Source of the DNA: Stentor coeruleus
Lineage: Eukaryota; Ciliophora; Heterotrichea; Heterotrichida; Stentoridae
Length of the DNA: 64,000 nucleotides
Direction: 5' to 3'
NCBI GenBank assembly: GCA_001970955.1
Contig: MPUH01000114.1
Location: 1-64,000, forward strand
In this document: positions 54,009-64,000 of the stretch, in pieces
Numbering within the stretch: the stretch's first letter is position 1
Layout of the letters: each line of letters starts with the position of its first letter
The notes under the pieces: model-generated
Told to the model about the DNA's origin: nothing
What the model saw: only the letters and a program-made list of their open reading frames with translations
Databases searched by the model: none
Position numbers and translations under genes: made by a program

Positions 54009-54552
54009 TATAAATGCTTGGGTATATTAAGTTAAAATAAAATTTTTGCAATGATGACTAAGAAATTTTGGATGAATTTTTATGAGTTAATATGAATGAT
54101 AGATAGTAATTATATTTTATTTAGTGTAAAAATAAGTTTATAATGTTATCTAAAGAAGTTATAGTGGGTTAATTGTAGCCATATTATCACTAACGCATTT
54201 TTATGTAATTATTTGAAAATGAAAGTAATATGGATTTAAATAATCAGGCTATATAGGTATTTACAAACAATTTTAAGACTTAAACATATTAATATTTTAT
54301 GCTGATACAAAGCATACTAAAATTCATCAGAAACTATATAAAAAATTATTTACTTTTTAATACAATTGCATATACTTATTGCAATAAAAATATCCTCTAT
54401 AGTCTAATTCAAAACATATTTTGCAATTAGGATTTTTTTATACTTAAAACTTCTAATCAACACAACAGTCAATATAAATTCATTTAATTCCAAAATAAAA
54501 AAACTGTAAATTTCCATAACATTCCTCAACTAATCCTACAATAAGAAAAGAT
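54009..54552. other. Intergenic region
   Basis: Upstream of the giant protein copy 1, the + strand is G-rich (C-rich on its coding strand). Toward RPB6's 3' end it becomes C-rich. No gene seen. Confidence 0.55.
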
Positions 54553-54966
54553 TTACTCTATAATAAGGTCAGAAATTGGCCAGTCCTCATAAGTACCATC
54601 AGGTAAATATCTTCTAATAATAAAAGGTATTTTTTTCTCTCTCAATTCTTTCTCAGCAATAAGTAATGGATCAGTCTCATGAGGTTCAAGTTCTACAAAT
54701 ACTGGAGCATTTCTACTTATTTGCATTGCCCTTGTTCCAAGAATTCTCGCTCTTTCATATTTTGTCATGTATGGTGTTGATATTTTTTCTTTATTCTCAG
54801 CTGTATGTATAAATTCATGATCATCATGTTCATCAATATATTCATCACTATGTCTACCTTCTCCTGAAGCATGTGGTCGATCAGGGTCAATTTCTTGTAT
54901 AGCTTCTATTTCCTCATCGTCCTCTTCTCCACCAGCAGAGCTTTGATAATCTTCTTCAGATGACAT
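54553..54966 (-). CDS. RPB6: RNA polymerase subunit RPB6 (ABC23)
   Basis: This 137-residue protein is the small subunit shared by RNA polymerases I, II and III. The acidic N-terminal half is unstructured ([17 protein letters not shown]). The conserved C-terminal half contains [71 protein letters not shown], the family's diagnostic sequence split here only for description: [13 protein letters not shown], then [12 protein letters not shown], then RRYLPDG. Normal length. It lies between the two giant paralogues. It ends in TAA. Confidence 0.96.
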   Translation of the reverse strand: MSSEEDYQSSAGGEEDDEEIEAIQEIDPDRPHASGEGRHSDEYIDEHDDHEFIHTAENKEKISTPYMTKYERARILGTRAMQISRNAPVFVELEPHETDPLLIAEKELREKKIPFIIRRYLPDGTYEDWPISDLIIE

Positions 54967-55341
54967 TATATCTTAGTAGATAAAATATTTAATGTATTTG
55001 GAAATTTGTATTGAAAAAATTTGGATTTTTGGGATTTATTGAGTTAGTTTATAGATTTTTGTAAGATTTAGATTTTTGAGTATGGAATTTGAGATTTTAG
55101 AGATAGGGTTGATGAGAAAATATTGAAAGAAAATGAGAATATGTGGAAAATAATAAAAATTGAGATAATTTATGATTGGTTTGTTGAAAATTTGCTAGAA
55201 ATAATAATGCTTAATTTCTTAATGTTGTAAAGAAGAAGTTTTAGGTAATATGTTTTAGTAAATTTTTCAAATTAAGATTCAATGAAAGTGAATTCAGGTT
55301 TTTTAATTCGAATTTATATAAAACTACTTATCTTAAGTATT
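54967..55341. other. Intergenic region
   Basis: AT-rich spacer upstream of RPB6; G-rich and C-poor on the + strand for most of its length, that is C-rich on RPB6's coding strand. No gene seen. Confidence 0.55.
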
Positions 55342-55986
55342 TTAAAGAAAACTTGCAATATCTCTAACTAGATTTTCATTTAATCCTGCTATAAGTCGTC
55401 TTTTAATCATATGAGGTCTAGATTCATTTTCATAAAAGTCTGCGATCTCAAATTCCCCAAGTTCTTTCGCATATTCAGCAGGAGTTTTCCCCAAATTATT
55501 CTTCCTCAATAAAACAACATGATATTTATTCATGATATACTTTGGAAAAAACAGTTCAATATTCCCGAACATTGCTGCATCATTATCTTTAGATGTCTTA
55601 ATGAGTAAGCTTTCAGGAGGTTGCAAATCAGGGTGTTTTTGTTGGATTTCAGCGATTCTAGCCCTTTCTTTTTGTTCTTCCCTCAGCCACATTTCTCGAT
55701 TTTCAGCTCTAACTTCGTCAAAATCTTCTTGTGTTGGTCTTTTTATTTTGAAACCTTCGGGTATATGATGATATATTGAATTTGAATTTATATCTAAGGC
55801 ATGAGGGCTTACTTTATAGCGTCTTAAAAGAATCATGGCTATCTGCCACTGTCCAGAAAGTACTGCTAATGCTAGGGCATTACGATTTAGATGGTCTTTT
55901 TCATAAATTTTGTCTGGATTTGATGAAAGGAGGTCTTTTATTTGGTTGACATTTCCTTGAGAAACAGCTTCAAAAAATTCTGACAT
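55342..55986 (-). CDS. Ankyrin-repeat protein
   Basis: This 214-residue protein starts with ankyrin repeats at about residues 1-70 (FFEAVSQGNVNQIKDLLSSNP, NRNALALAVLSGQWQIAMILLRR). A charged helical segment (about 85-120, EEQKERARIAEIQQKHPDL) is inserted. A further repeat-like part follows (VVLLRKNNLGKTPAEYAKELGEFEIADFYEN). It lies between RPB6 and the second giant protein on the same strand. The function is unknown; ankyrin repeats serve protein binding. It ends in TAA. Confidence 0.8.
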   Translation of the reverse strand: MSEFFEAVSQGNVNQIKDLLSSNPDKIYEKDHLNRNALALAVLSGQWQIAMILLRRYKVSPHALDINSNSIYHHIPEGFKIKRPTQEDFDEVRAENREMWLREEQKERARIAEIQQKHPDLQPPESLLIKTSKDNDAAMFGNIELFFPKYIMNKYHVVLLRKNNLGKTPAEYAKELGEFEIADFYENESRPHMIKRRLIAGLNENLVRDIASFL

Positions 55987-56258
55987 TTTATATGAGCAAA
56001 ATTGTTAAGATACGGTATATGATTTTTTTTTTTAAAGGCTTTTAAGAGATAAGTTGATTTTTGCTTTTAATAGGGAAAGATTTTTAAGTTGATTTTATTA
56101 TTGTTGTTTAGGTAAAATTTATAAAAAAAGTTTATGATTGGAAAATATTAGTATTGTGATATTGAAGATATAATAAAATCAAAAATTTTAAGTGTTTATG
56201 AGTAGTTTTGGGGATAAAAATATAGGTATTGATTTAAAAATTAAAATGGTTTTATAAA

Positions 56259-59200
56259 CTAATTTATATCTATGCTACTAAAAGGAGTGTTACATTTTTG
56301 GTTTTCAGTATACACTTTTTTCTTTGAATTTCTGAATTGTAAAATGCCAGTATAATCTGAAGGCCCTATTTGATTTTTAGCATTGTTTTCCGGTAAGACT
56401 TTGGATATCCATATAGGGATATTCCCATTAGTTAATTTCCTAAAAACAGAGAACTTAAGACAGATTTTTCCAATATAAAAACCAAAAGTATAATATGCCC
56501 AATAGCTTAAAAAGCCTATATTCGAAAACAGCATAATTGCAAACATCAACTCCTTTCCACCCTCACCCAAATCTTTAGTTAAAAAAAACATACCAGAATA
56601 AATACTAACCCCACCAACAAAAATAGCCCTTAACTCCATTTGATTCAATTGTACATAATTATATGGTTCAAGTTTATTTTGTAAAATATATGCTATAAGT
56701 ATAACCACAAAAGTAACTAAAGCTTGAATTTTAATTGAAACATTCTTTAAAAACACCGCTGCGGAAATAATCAAAAACTTTCTCATCATAATAAAAAATT
56801 CCCAATAATACCTTCCAGGTTTAAATCCTTTATACAAAAACCCATACTTAAGTTTCTCATGAATTTGCCCTAATTCAAGCCTATTCCTTCTCATAAACAC
56901 AAAAAGTAGCCCAGGAGCAATCAAACACCAAACCATCAAACTTGGTAATGCTACAGCAAGTGTATAACTTAAATGTTCTGTGTCCCAACATTTTATCTGT
57001 AAATCAGCCATAAGAAAATATTCTCCAGGTGCAAGTTCCATACAATTAAATATAGAAAAATTGTATTTAAGTAAACTAGGCTGAAAAAGAAACAACTGAA
57101 CAATAACCGACCCGAATATTTTTTCCTTTAAATTAAGGCTTTTTTTAGCATAACCCCATAGAATCCAAAAACTAACTGAACATAAACAACATAAAATAGG
57201 GATTAAAGATAACATAATAAGTTTAGAATAATAAGGCTGCCCATATCCTACTAAAAAACAATCAATAGAAAATAGTTGATCTGAACTCCCAACAGCTTTA
57301 GATTGATAATTTAGCATATTTTTTACAAGGTTTGGCCAATCAAGATTAAGTGAAACAGTAAGCATAACTAACTGAAAATAGTTTATAAGGATTTTAAAGT
57401 AAATTGAAGTTATAGACTGATCTTTATCAGCACTTTTAATACTAGATGCAGTCAACCCCCCAGTGATTATTATAAGCAATATAAGCATTCCTATTAAAAA
57501 ACCAATATTCCGGTCTTGGTCCAAACATTTTGCACACTCGTTTTCCCCTGACCTTGAATACCCTTTAATACAAGATTGGCATAGATTTCCAGTATATCCT
57601 ATAAGACAATGATCAGTAGTTATATTCTCAGATTCTATAAGACAAGCATTAGGGTTTAAGCAGTTTATAAAAATATCAGTCTGTTTGTTATATCTCCAAT
57701 AGCCTGCATCTGCAAAAATTTTCTCTCCACCTAAACATTTAGCCCCAACAGGGCAGTTTTTGCAAGTTTCTCCAGGTTTCATATTGTATTTACCATATTC
57801 ACATTTAACACAAGCATTTTCTGATATAAGAGATTCACCGATAACGCAATCTCTTAAATGAGTTTCAATAGTTAAATATGTATACTCAGAAATATCAGAA
57901 AATGATCCAGTTATAGTAAGATATGCTGTGCTATTTGGCTTACCAGTAATCGTCACACTGGAAAAATTGAATATCCCAGCTTGGGCCATAACTTTGACTT
58001 CACCAGAAATCGAGAAATTCATAGAGTCTGATACTGAAACCTGACCTAAACCTGTATTTTCTGTTATAACAGGTTGTTTGTAATGGTCTAAAATTGTTAT
58101 AATAAAAGGGTTCTCTATTTTTTGACCTGGAGCAACAACAACCTCCTCTAGCATTCTAGAAGATGATAGTAACAATTCACTTGGATATGAACCTAAATCT
58201 TTACCATATTGAGCATTATTCCCAGTTAAAATACAGTTTTTTAATATAGGCATATGATTATACCATTGTATTGCCCCACCGCTTATATTAGCGATACTAT
58301 TAATTATGCTTGTATTTTCAATATATAATTCATATGATGAAGATGGAAATTCAACAAAAATACTACCACCTTGACCTGAATAAGGGAAAGTTGAAGAGTA
58401 GGCGAAGTTGTTAGAAAAAGATGATGATAATATTGTTATATTCGCGTTTTGAGAAAAAATACTACCTCCTGCTTGAGCTGAATTTGAGAAAAAAGTTGAA
58501 TTTATAATTAAGATGTTTGAATTAGTTGTGCTTGGGTTGATGTAAATACAACCACCGTAGAAATATGCTTGGAGATTTGAGAAAGTAGAACTTTGGATTT
58601 GTAATGATGAACAATCCTTGCAAGATATGCCTGCACCGTTTTCTGAGACCCCATCTATGTAGGAATTACTTTCTATTGTGCTGTTTTGGATTTCTAGAGT
58701 GCCAAGTCTTGACATAAAAATTGCAGTTCCATCAAAATTCTCAATATGCATCATAACAACAAAAATACTAGTTGAATCTTCTGCCCATATAACTGCTCCA
58801 ATACTAGAAGTATTAACACCTTGAATAACAGAAAATTTAAATATGCATTTTCTATATAAAAATTACGATTTTTCGCAGTAAATTGCATTGCCACCATTAC
58901 TAATTACTGAATCAATATGGCAATCATAACATGAAAAATAGCTTTTATTTATTGTAAATGCGCAACCTGAATATTCACAAAAACTATTAGAAAAGGTACT
59001 AGAAAAAATAACAATTTCACTGTTTTCTTGTAAACTTAAATGAGCTCCTTCACCAAAATGCTGAGAAAATTGAGAATTTTTTATATTAACTTTAGAAAAA
59101 TACAAGACCTCTAAAGCTGGATAATACAATCCTGTATTTGCTTCTATAATACAATCAGATATTGAAAGTATTGATTCTAATGTGCTAATTGTCCCACTTT

Positions 59201-62200
59201 TTTGAACGGAGTTATACATAAAAGTTGAGTTTTTGATTTGAGAATTACCTTGAGAATGCTGAATGAAAATACTGGAGCCTTGCATAGCGAAATTGTATTT
59301 AAACGATGAGTTGTTGATTAAAAACTCTGAACCCATATCAGCGAAAATGCTCCCACCTTTATAATAAGCTGTGTTATTTGTAAAAACACTATCTGATATT
59401 TCTATATATGAACTAATAAGAAGGCAGATAACTCCATTAACTTCTACATTATTTTTATATACCAAAACATTTTGCATAATCATTGTCGCTTGGTTAGTTA
59501 AATAAGCAACTGATCCATAATCTCCTGAGTTTTCATTAAAATCAGTATCTTTTACAATTGCAAAAGCGTTAGATAATTTAATTATTGTCCCTTGATTATT
59601 TTTAAAATCACATTGAGTAATATAAGTAATTGTTGATTTATTCAAACTAAAAATATATATCAAAGATCCTACAGAGTTGTTTTTAAAATGTCCTTGTCTG
59701 ATTTCTACCTTGGCTTGGCCTGTTATTTTTACAAGAGATAAATCTTCTAATTCATTATTCTCAAAAACACAGTTTATAATAAGCAATTCTCCACTATTTG
59801 CTGATAAAGATAATACTGGAGATTGATTTAAAGTAAATGTGCTTGAAGATATTTTACTGTTGCTAATAAGTTTTAATGAGGAATCAATAAATAAGCCTTC
59901 ATTTCCTCCTTTTGATAAAGATATTAGAGAATTTGTGATTGTTAAAAGTAAAGAACTACCACTAATTTCAGATGTTAGATATAAGGTCATTCCTGAGCAT
60001 CCTATAAAAGAACTGTTTGCTATTGTTAGAATTGCAGATGTGGCTCCAGTGAAGTAAAGAACTGAATATAATTCCGCTTGACTATCTATTATTATAAGAT
60101 CATAAATATCAAGTAAACTAACTAGTTGAACTCTAAAAGCCTCAGCAGATTTTTCAACACGTGCATGAGATATTTTATAAATACTATTACTAACCGTAGG
60201 TTGTAGATACATTAAAGCCTTCTTAAAAAGTAAAAAAGTATTATCAAAAAACTCCAAATATCTTATCTCACAAGGTACAGCACTACTAATAAATACAAAC
60301 CACTCATTTATATCAATAAGATTCCTATTAAAACTAAGCTTTTCAAATAAAATTTCAATGAAAATATTACCCAATTGTATCAAANAAACTAAGCTTTTCA
60401 AATAAAATTTCAATGAAAATATTACCCAATTGTATCAAAGGACTTTTATTATCATCAAAATTATTATTAGCAAATTCAAGCCTATAAATGTTTAAAAAAT
60501 TTACTAAATACCAAGGCTGTTTATCTTCAAATGTTGGAACATCATTTTGCATATAAACCCTGCTATCACTTTTTATACCTTTAATAGTAACGTCATTTGG
60601 GTCATTATAAATCCCATTTCCTTCAAAATTATTATAAAAAAAAGCGATGTTTGGCATTTCATTCAAATTTATCAAACTTTCTCCAGCGAAATTATTAACA
60701 AAATTCCCATTGGAAAAATTCATAAACCTCTTTTCCATTAAATAACCATTTTCTAAACCCCCATTTTTACATAAATCTGAAATGGATTCTGTATGATAAA
60801 TGTTTATTAAATTATGCTTTGCTTGATTATTAATAAAAGTTAGGTTATCGAATTTCAAATTTTGACATCCGCTTTTGTAATAAACTCTAAGTAAAGTTTC
60901 TATTGTGTTGTTTTCAAATATACACTCTGAGAAATAGATATTTGCTTCTAGGTTTAATGATATTTCTTGTTCTGTTGAATAATAATATGAAGATTCGTCG
61001 AAGCTAATAAGATTTGATTTTACATAATTGTTATGAAAATATAATTTATTTAGGTTTATTGATATACAATAGTTCATGTTGATAAAACCATTATTTTCTT
61101 TGGTTGAAAGGTTGTTGCGAAAAGTTACTTGGCTAATAGTGACTGATGATATTGTTTGTAAAATCATGAATGAGGTTAAAGGGTTAGAGGATATTATCTC
61201 ATAGCCGTTATTGATAAGTTCTACAATTCCTCCAATATAGGTAAAATATTTTGTGTAATAAGGTGCTGAGTCATAATAAATTACTGACATTGAATTGCTA
61301 GTTACTATGTTAGTAAAGTTAACATTATATAAAGCTATTGATCCAATATATGAATATATCAGATTCAAATACCCTAGACGCATGTTCTCAAACTGCACAT
61401 TCTACATATTCTTTACTTTTAACTCTAAGCTTCCAGTTTGATAGACATATAAAAGTGGGAAATATCCAAATGATTCACAACTTTCACTTGGAACATAATC
61501 ATCATCTAAAACATTATTATTCCTATCATCTTTTCTAATATCTCCATCAAGGTAAGTATATTTGCAATAATTGCATGTTTCACAATAAGGTGGTAAAATT
61601 TCGTCTTGAGAAAAAATGATATCAATAAATTTTATGTTATACATAATAAAAAAACAAGTTGCATGGGAAACTATCATAAGTTTAGGTCGATCTCCCCTTT
61701 GAAAACACCCTGGAGTATTTATTTCATCACAATATAAAGGTTTGACTGAAATAAGTACATAATTAAAATCAGTAAAGCAAGGATCCATTATTGGGTCATA
61801 AAAGTCGAAACTTTTTGTGCCAAGGAGTAAAACTTCACTAAATGAATGATCTTTACTATAAAAAGCTGTGAAAATATTGTCGAACGGCCTTTCTAAGCTC
61901 CCATCTCCATTTTCAGCATCTTCACTTGTTACATAAATTTTATCTACTGAGCAAAAACTATAATCATCTAAATCATAACCACAAGCTTCAACCAAACATT
62001 GACTTTGACATTGTCCATCTCCAAGCATATACTCAAAGCATCCTGACGAACAATAACCCTAAATATAATTTACACAATTATAATTATCATATAAACAAAA
62101 CTCATTATCACATTCAGGATCACAAATATCATTCATAAAAAGTTCTTTTGTACAATCACCAAAACAATAACTACAATCCCCATGATCATAACCACAATAA

Positions 62201-62409
62201 ATTAAATTACATTCTTCATCACAGATTCCATCACTTTCAAACTTATTACAACCATATAAAAAGCAATCCTGATCACATGAACCTTTATCAAAATCGCAAG
62301 GGCCTGTCATACAGCTTGAATCACAGGAATTGTTTTCTAAGCGTTCGGAAATACAATAAGGATTGCAATCTCCAAGTACACTTTGAATAAAGGAAAGTAG
62401 TAAAAACAT
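56259..62409 (-). CDS. Giant LNR/beta-helix multi-TM surface protein, copy 2
   Basis: Four exons joined by 15-nt introns at 62059-62073, 61402-61416 and 58852-58866, with a 55-base assembly duplicate at 60385 removed, give 2,016 residues in one frame. The parts match copy 1: signal peptide, LNR repeats (SCMTGPCDFDKGSCDQDC), beta-helix coils with GGSI/FxxN motifs (NAYYKGGSIFADMGSEFLINNSSFKYNFA), a Cys-rich EGF-like region (GYTGNLCQSCIKGYSRSGENEC) and multiple TM helices followed by a cytoplasmic tail. The LNRs include GDCSY-type acidic calcium-binding residues. It ends in TAG. The TM part is the best conserved between copies and the beta-helix has diverged more, as expected for an extracellular ligand-facing region. 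Confidence 0.85.
60331..60439. repeat. Assembly join: exact 54-bp duplicate around N at 60385
   Basis: Bases 60331-60384 and 60386-60439 are identical around a single N. Removing one copy plus the N (55 bases) gives the giant gene copy 2 an exact codon count and keeps frame with copy 1. It is an unresolved contig overlap. Confidence 0.93.
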
Positions 62410-63247
62410 TTTATAAATGAAATATATTCATAACGCTGTAGTTAACTAAAATAATTAGTTTACAATAGACAAAATGGATAAAATAAAATTTTAGGTATAT
62501 GATAGAAAGAATAAATGATTTTCATGTTATTAGGTTAACTTTTTTTGATTTAATACGTTGATTTATTAAAGGTTATTATGAAGATCATTGTAAAAAAAAG
62601 TTGAATAAAATAGAGTATATATTTTATTATTCATTTTTGCTAAGCTAAATTCGTTCTATTAAATATTACAAGCTTTAATATATTTATTCTTACTTCTCTT
62701 ATATTTTCTAAAACTTATACTTATTCCTTCTACCCAACCAAAAATCCTAACATCATTTTCTTAATATTACAATGATATAGTTACAAAAAAAGTATAAAAA
62801 TTAACCTAAAAAGTCTATATTTAACCTCTCAACTAATTATATAAAAATACATATATCACCTTATCTATCTATTCTTAAAAATCTTATACTTTCAAGTTCT
62901 ATAAAAAACCCTACCAAAATTCTGTCAATAAATATTTAATCCCACTTTTAACCTCATATCCTATAACCTATCTATTAACAATATCCCTCTTCCTTTTATC
63001 TCAATTCCCAAACTTCAATACAATCTCTTATCCTTCAATTATTCATAAAACCCTACTTATTTTTTTACTTCTAAATCATGTAAAAAATCCTCATCATATC
63101 ATTCCTAGTTAAACCCTTACAATCATATCAATTCCTCTATTCCTCCAAATACAACAATTCTTATTCACTAAATAAAAAACTTAAACCGAAACACAATAAA
63201 AACCATAGATTTCTCCCTAACCTAAGGTCAATAGCCTAACGCATCAA
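62410..63247. other. Divergent intergenic region
   Basis: Between the giant gene copy 2 (minus) and the TmcB-like gene (plus). The left part is mixed; from about 62640 to 63240 the + strand is strongly C-rich and G-poor, typical of the region before a + gene in this window. No gene or RNA seen. Confidence 0.6.
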
Positions 63248-64000
63248 ATGGTTTTTCAAATAACCCTATTCTTGGTTATAAAAATGAGAGGTCACGTTGA
63301 CGAAGCAGAATATTTGAAACTCAATGAAGCGGATCAAGACGATGGAGAAAATGATACCGAAAGCAAGGATCAAATTATGAAGTATCTAAAAACCCATCTG
63401 TTTGGGCTCTTTTTCCGCTTGAATACAATGAAGCTGTCAATAGCCGTACATTACCATATGCTCATGATAGCTATAGAAGCATTTCAACTCTTAAGTATTG
63501 TTCTTGTCGATGGGAGCTATTCAAAACTAGGCCCGTATGTGACTGACAGTGCTTGGAATTTAACCCAAACCCAATGGCTTATCGATGTTTGCTGGGTATT
63601 CCGATTCGACCGGTATTTCAGAACAAGCGAAAACAGTTTTCTTGCCCTTTTATGCATAATAGGATTCTTCACCATTTCAATACTAGTCATCGGCATTGTT
63701 TTAGCTTTTGTCAAAGGCATCAGCCAATCTATAATGAATTTCTTTATCAAAGTTATGAAAGGGATGATTACACTTGTGACTAACATTCTGGTTATACCAT
63801 TCTTAGACACTTTAGCTTTTTCTATGTCTTGTGCTCTTAATACAAAAGATACATGCTTAGGATTGCCTGAAGGGTATCAATACATGATTGTTTTTGTCAT
63901 TTTTACTTTAGTTTATGTTGGGGTTGTAGTCATTTCAGGGATGTTGTATTATGATATGTGCGCATTATGTGGAGGGGTTATGTCTAAGCCTCATACAAGG
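63248..64000 (+). CDS. Multi-pass membrane protein, TmcB-like, 3' end cut by window
   Basis: An open frame runs from ATG 63248 (or the in-frame ATG 63284) past the window end. The start MRGHVDEAEYLKLNEADQDDGENDT is acidic, then FFRLNTMKLSIAVHYHMLMIAIEAFQLLSIVLVD begins a series of about six hydrophobic segments. The stretch YYDMCALCGGVMSKPHTR near the end and the overall layout resemble the large ciliate proteins annotated as tiny macrocysts protein B-like, long sensor-like membrane proteins. Those are usually over 1,000 residues; only 251 codons are visible. The upstream ATG adds a short hydrophobic stretch; the second start is the safer one. Confidence 0.6.
   Translation, partial: MVFQITLFLVIKMRGHVDEAEYLKLNEADQDDGENDTESKDQIMKYLKTHLFGLFFRLNTMKLSIAVHYHMLMIAIEAFQLLSIVLVDGSYSKLGPYVTDSAWNLTQTQWLIDVCWVFRFDRYFRTSENSFLALLCIIGFFTISILVIGIVLAFVKGISQSIMNFFIKVMKGMITLVTNILVIPFLDTLAFSMSCALNTKDTCLGLPEGYQYMIVFVIFTLVYVGVVVISGMLYYDMCALCGGVMSKPHTR

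Overview
The window reads as macronuclear DNA of a heterotrich ciliate, most likely Stentor (S. coeruleus or a close relative). It is AT-rich and gene-dense. Every intron I can place is exactly 15 nt, starts GT, ends AG and has A at position 10. Coding regions use the standard genetic code with no in-frame TGA. Cilium-related genes are common (IFT88, CEP41-like, CFAP337/WDR49-like, kinesin). Several protein types are typical of ciliates: CDPK, very large cysteine-rich membrane proteins, and a TmcB-like membrane protein.

Layout. 0.4-12 kb: coiled-coil protein, mitochondrial ATP synthase beta, a degenerate eRF3-like protein with a PAM2-like motif, a helical unknown, a small membrane protein, IFT88, a macro-domain protein ending in a CaaX-like box, and a coiled-coil/LRR protein. 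12.9-31.7 kb: a TFxPxI-repeat protein, an AMPK/MARK-like kinase with UBA, ASNSD1, a coiled-coil protein, a tandem pseudokinase, kinesin-1, CEP41-like rhodanese, GDP-hexose phosphorylase, ATG3, a histidine phosphatase, an unknown, a RING-CH protein and PP2A-B55. 32-41.2 kb: a kelch/cysteine-rich receptor-like membrane protein with partial copies of the CDPK 3' end on both sides, the CDPK itself, a NIPA/DMT-like transporter, a COMMD protein and F-actin-capping protein alpha. 41.5-47.6 kb: a WDR49/CFAP337-like EF-hand WD40 protein, a B-box-like zinc protein ending in a striking intron array, and GSK3. 47.9-62.4 kb: two ~2,000-residue paralogous LNR/beta-helix/multi-TM surface proteins separated by RPB6 and an ankyrin protein. 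63.2 kb to the end: the 5' part of a TmcB-like membrane protein.

The most unusual element is at 45960-46151. It holds eleven consecutive 15-nt GT...AG introns, all with A at position 10, mostly separated by 3-nt exons (an 18-nt period). The reading frame continues whether they are removed one by one or as one 192-nt block. Other points of interest: all 33 complete genes stop with TAA (19) or TAG (14), never TGA; four single-N joins flanked by duplicated sequence are assembly artefacts that split real genes; start codons of two divergent gene pairs lie only 20-21 bp apart; and flanks show a strand asymmetry (C-rich before genes, G-rich after them, on the coding strand). I saw no tRNA, rRNA, CRISPR, transposon or virus-like element.
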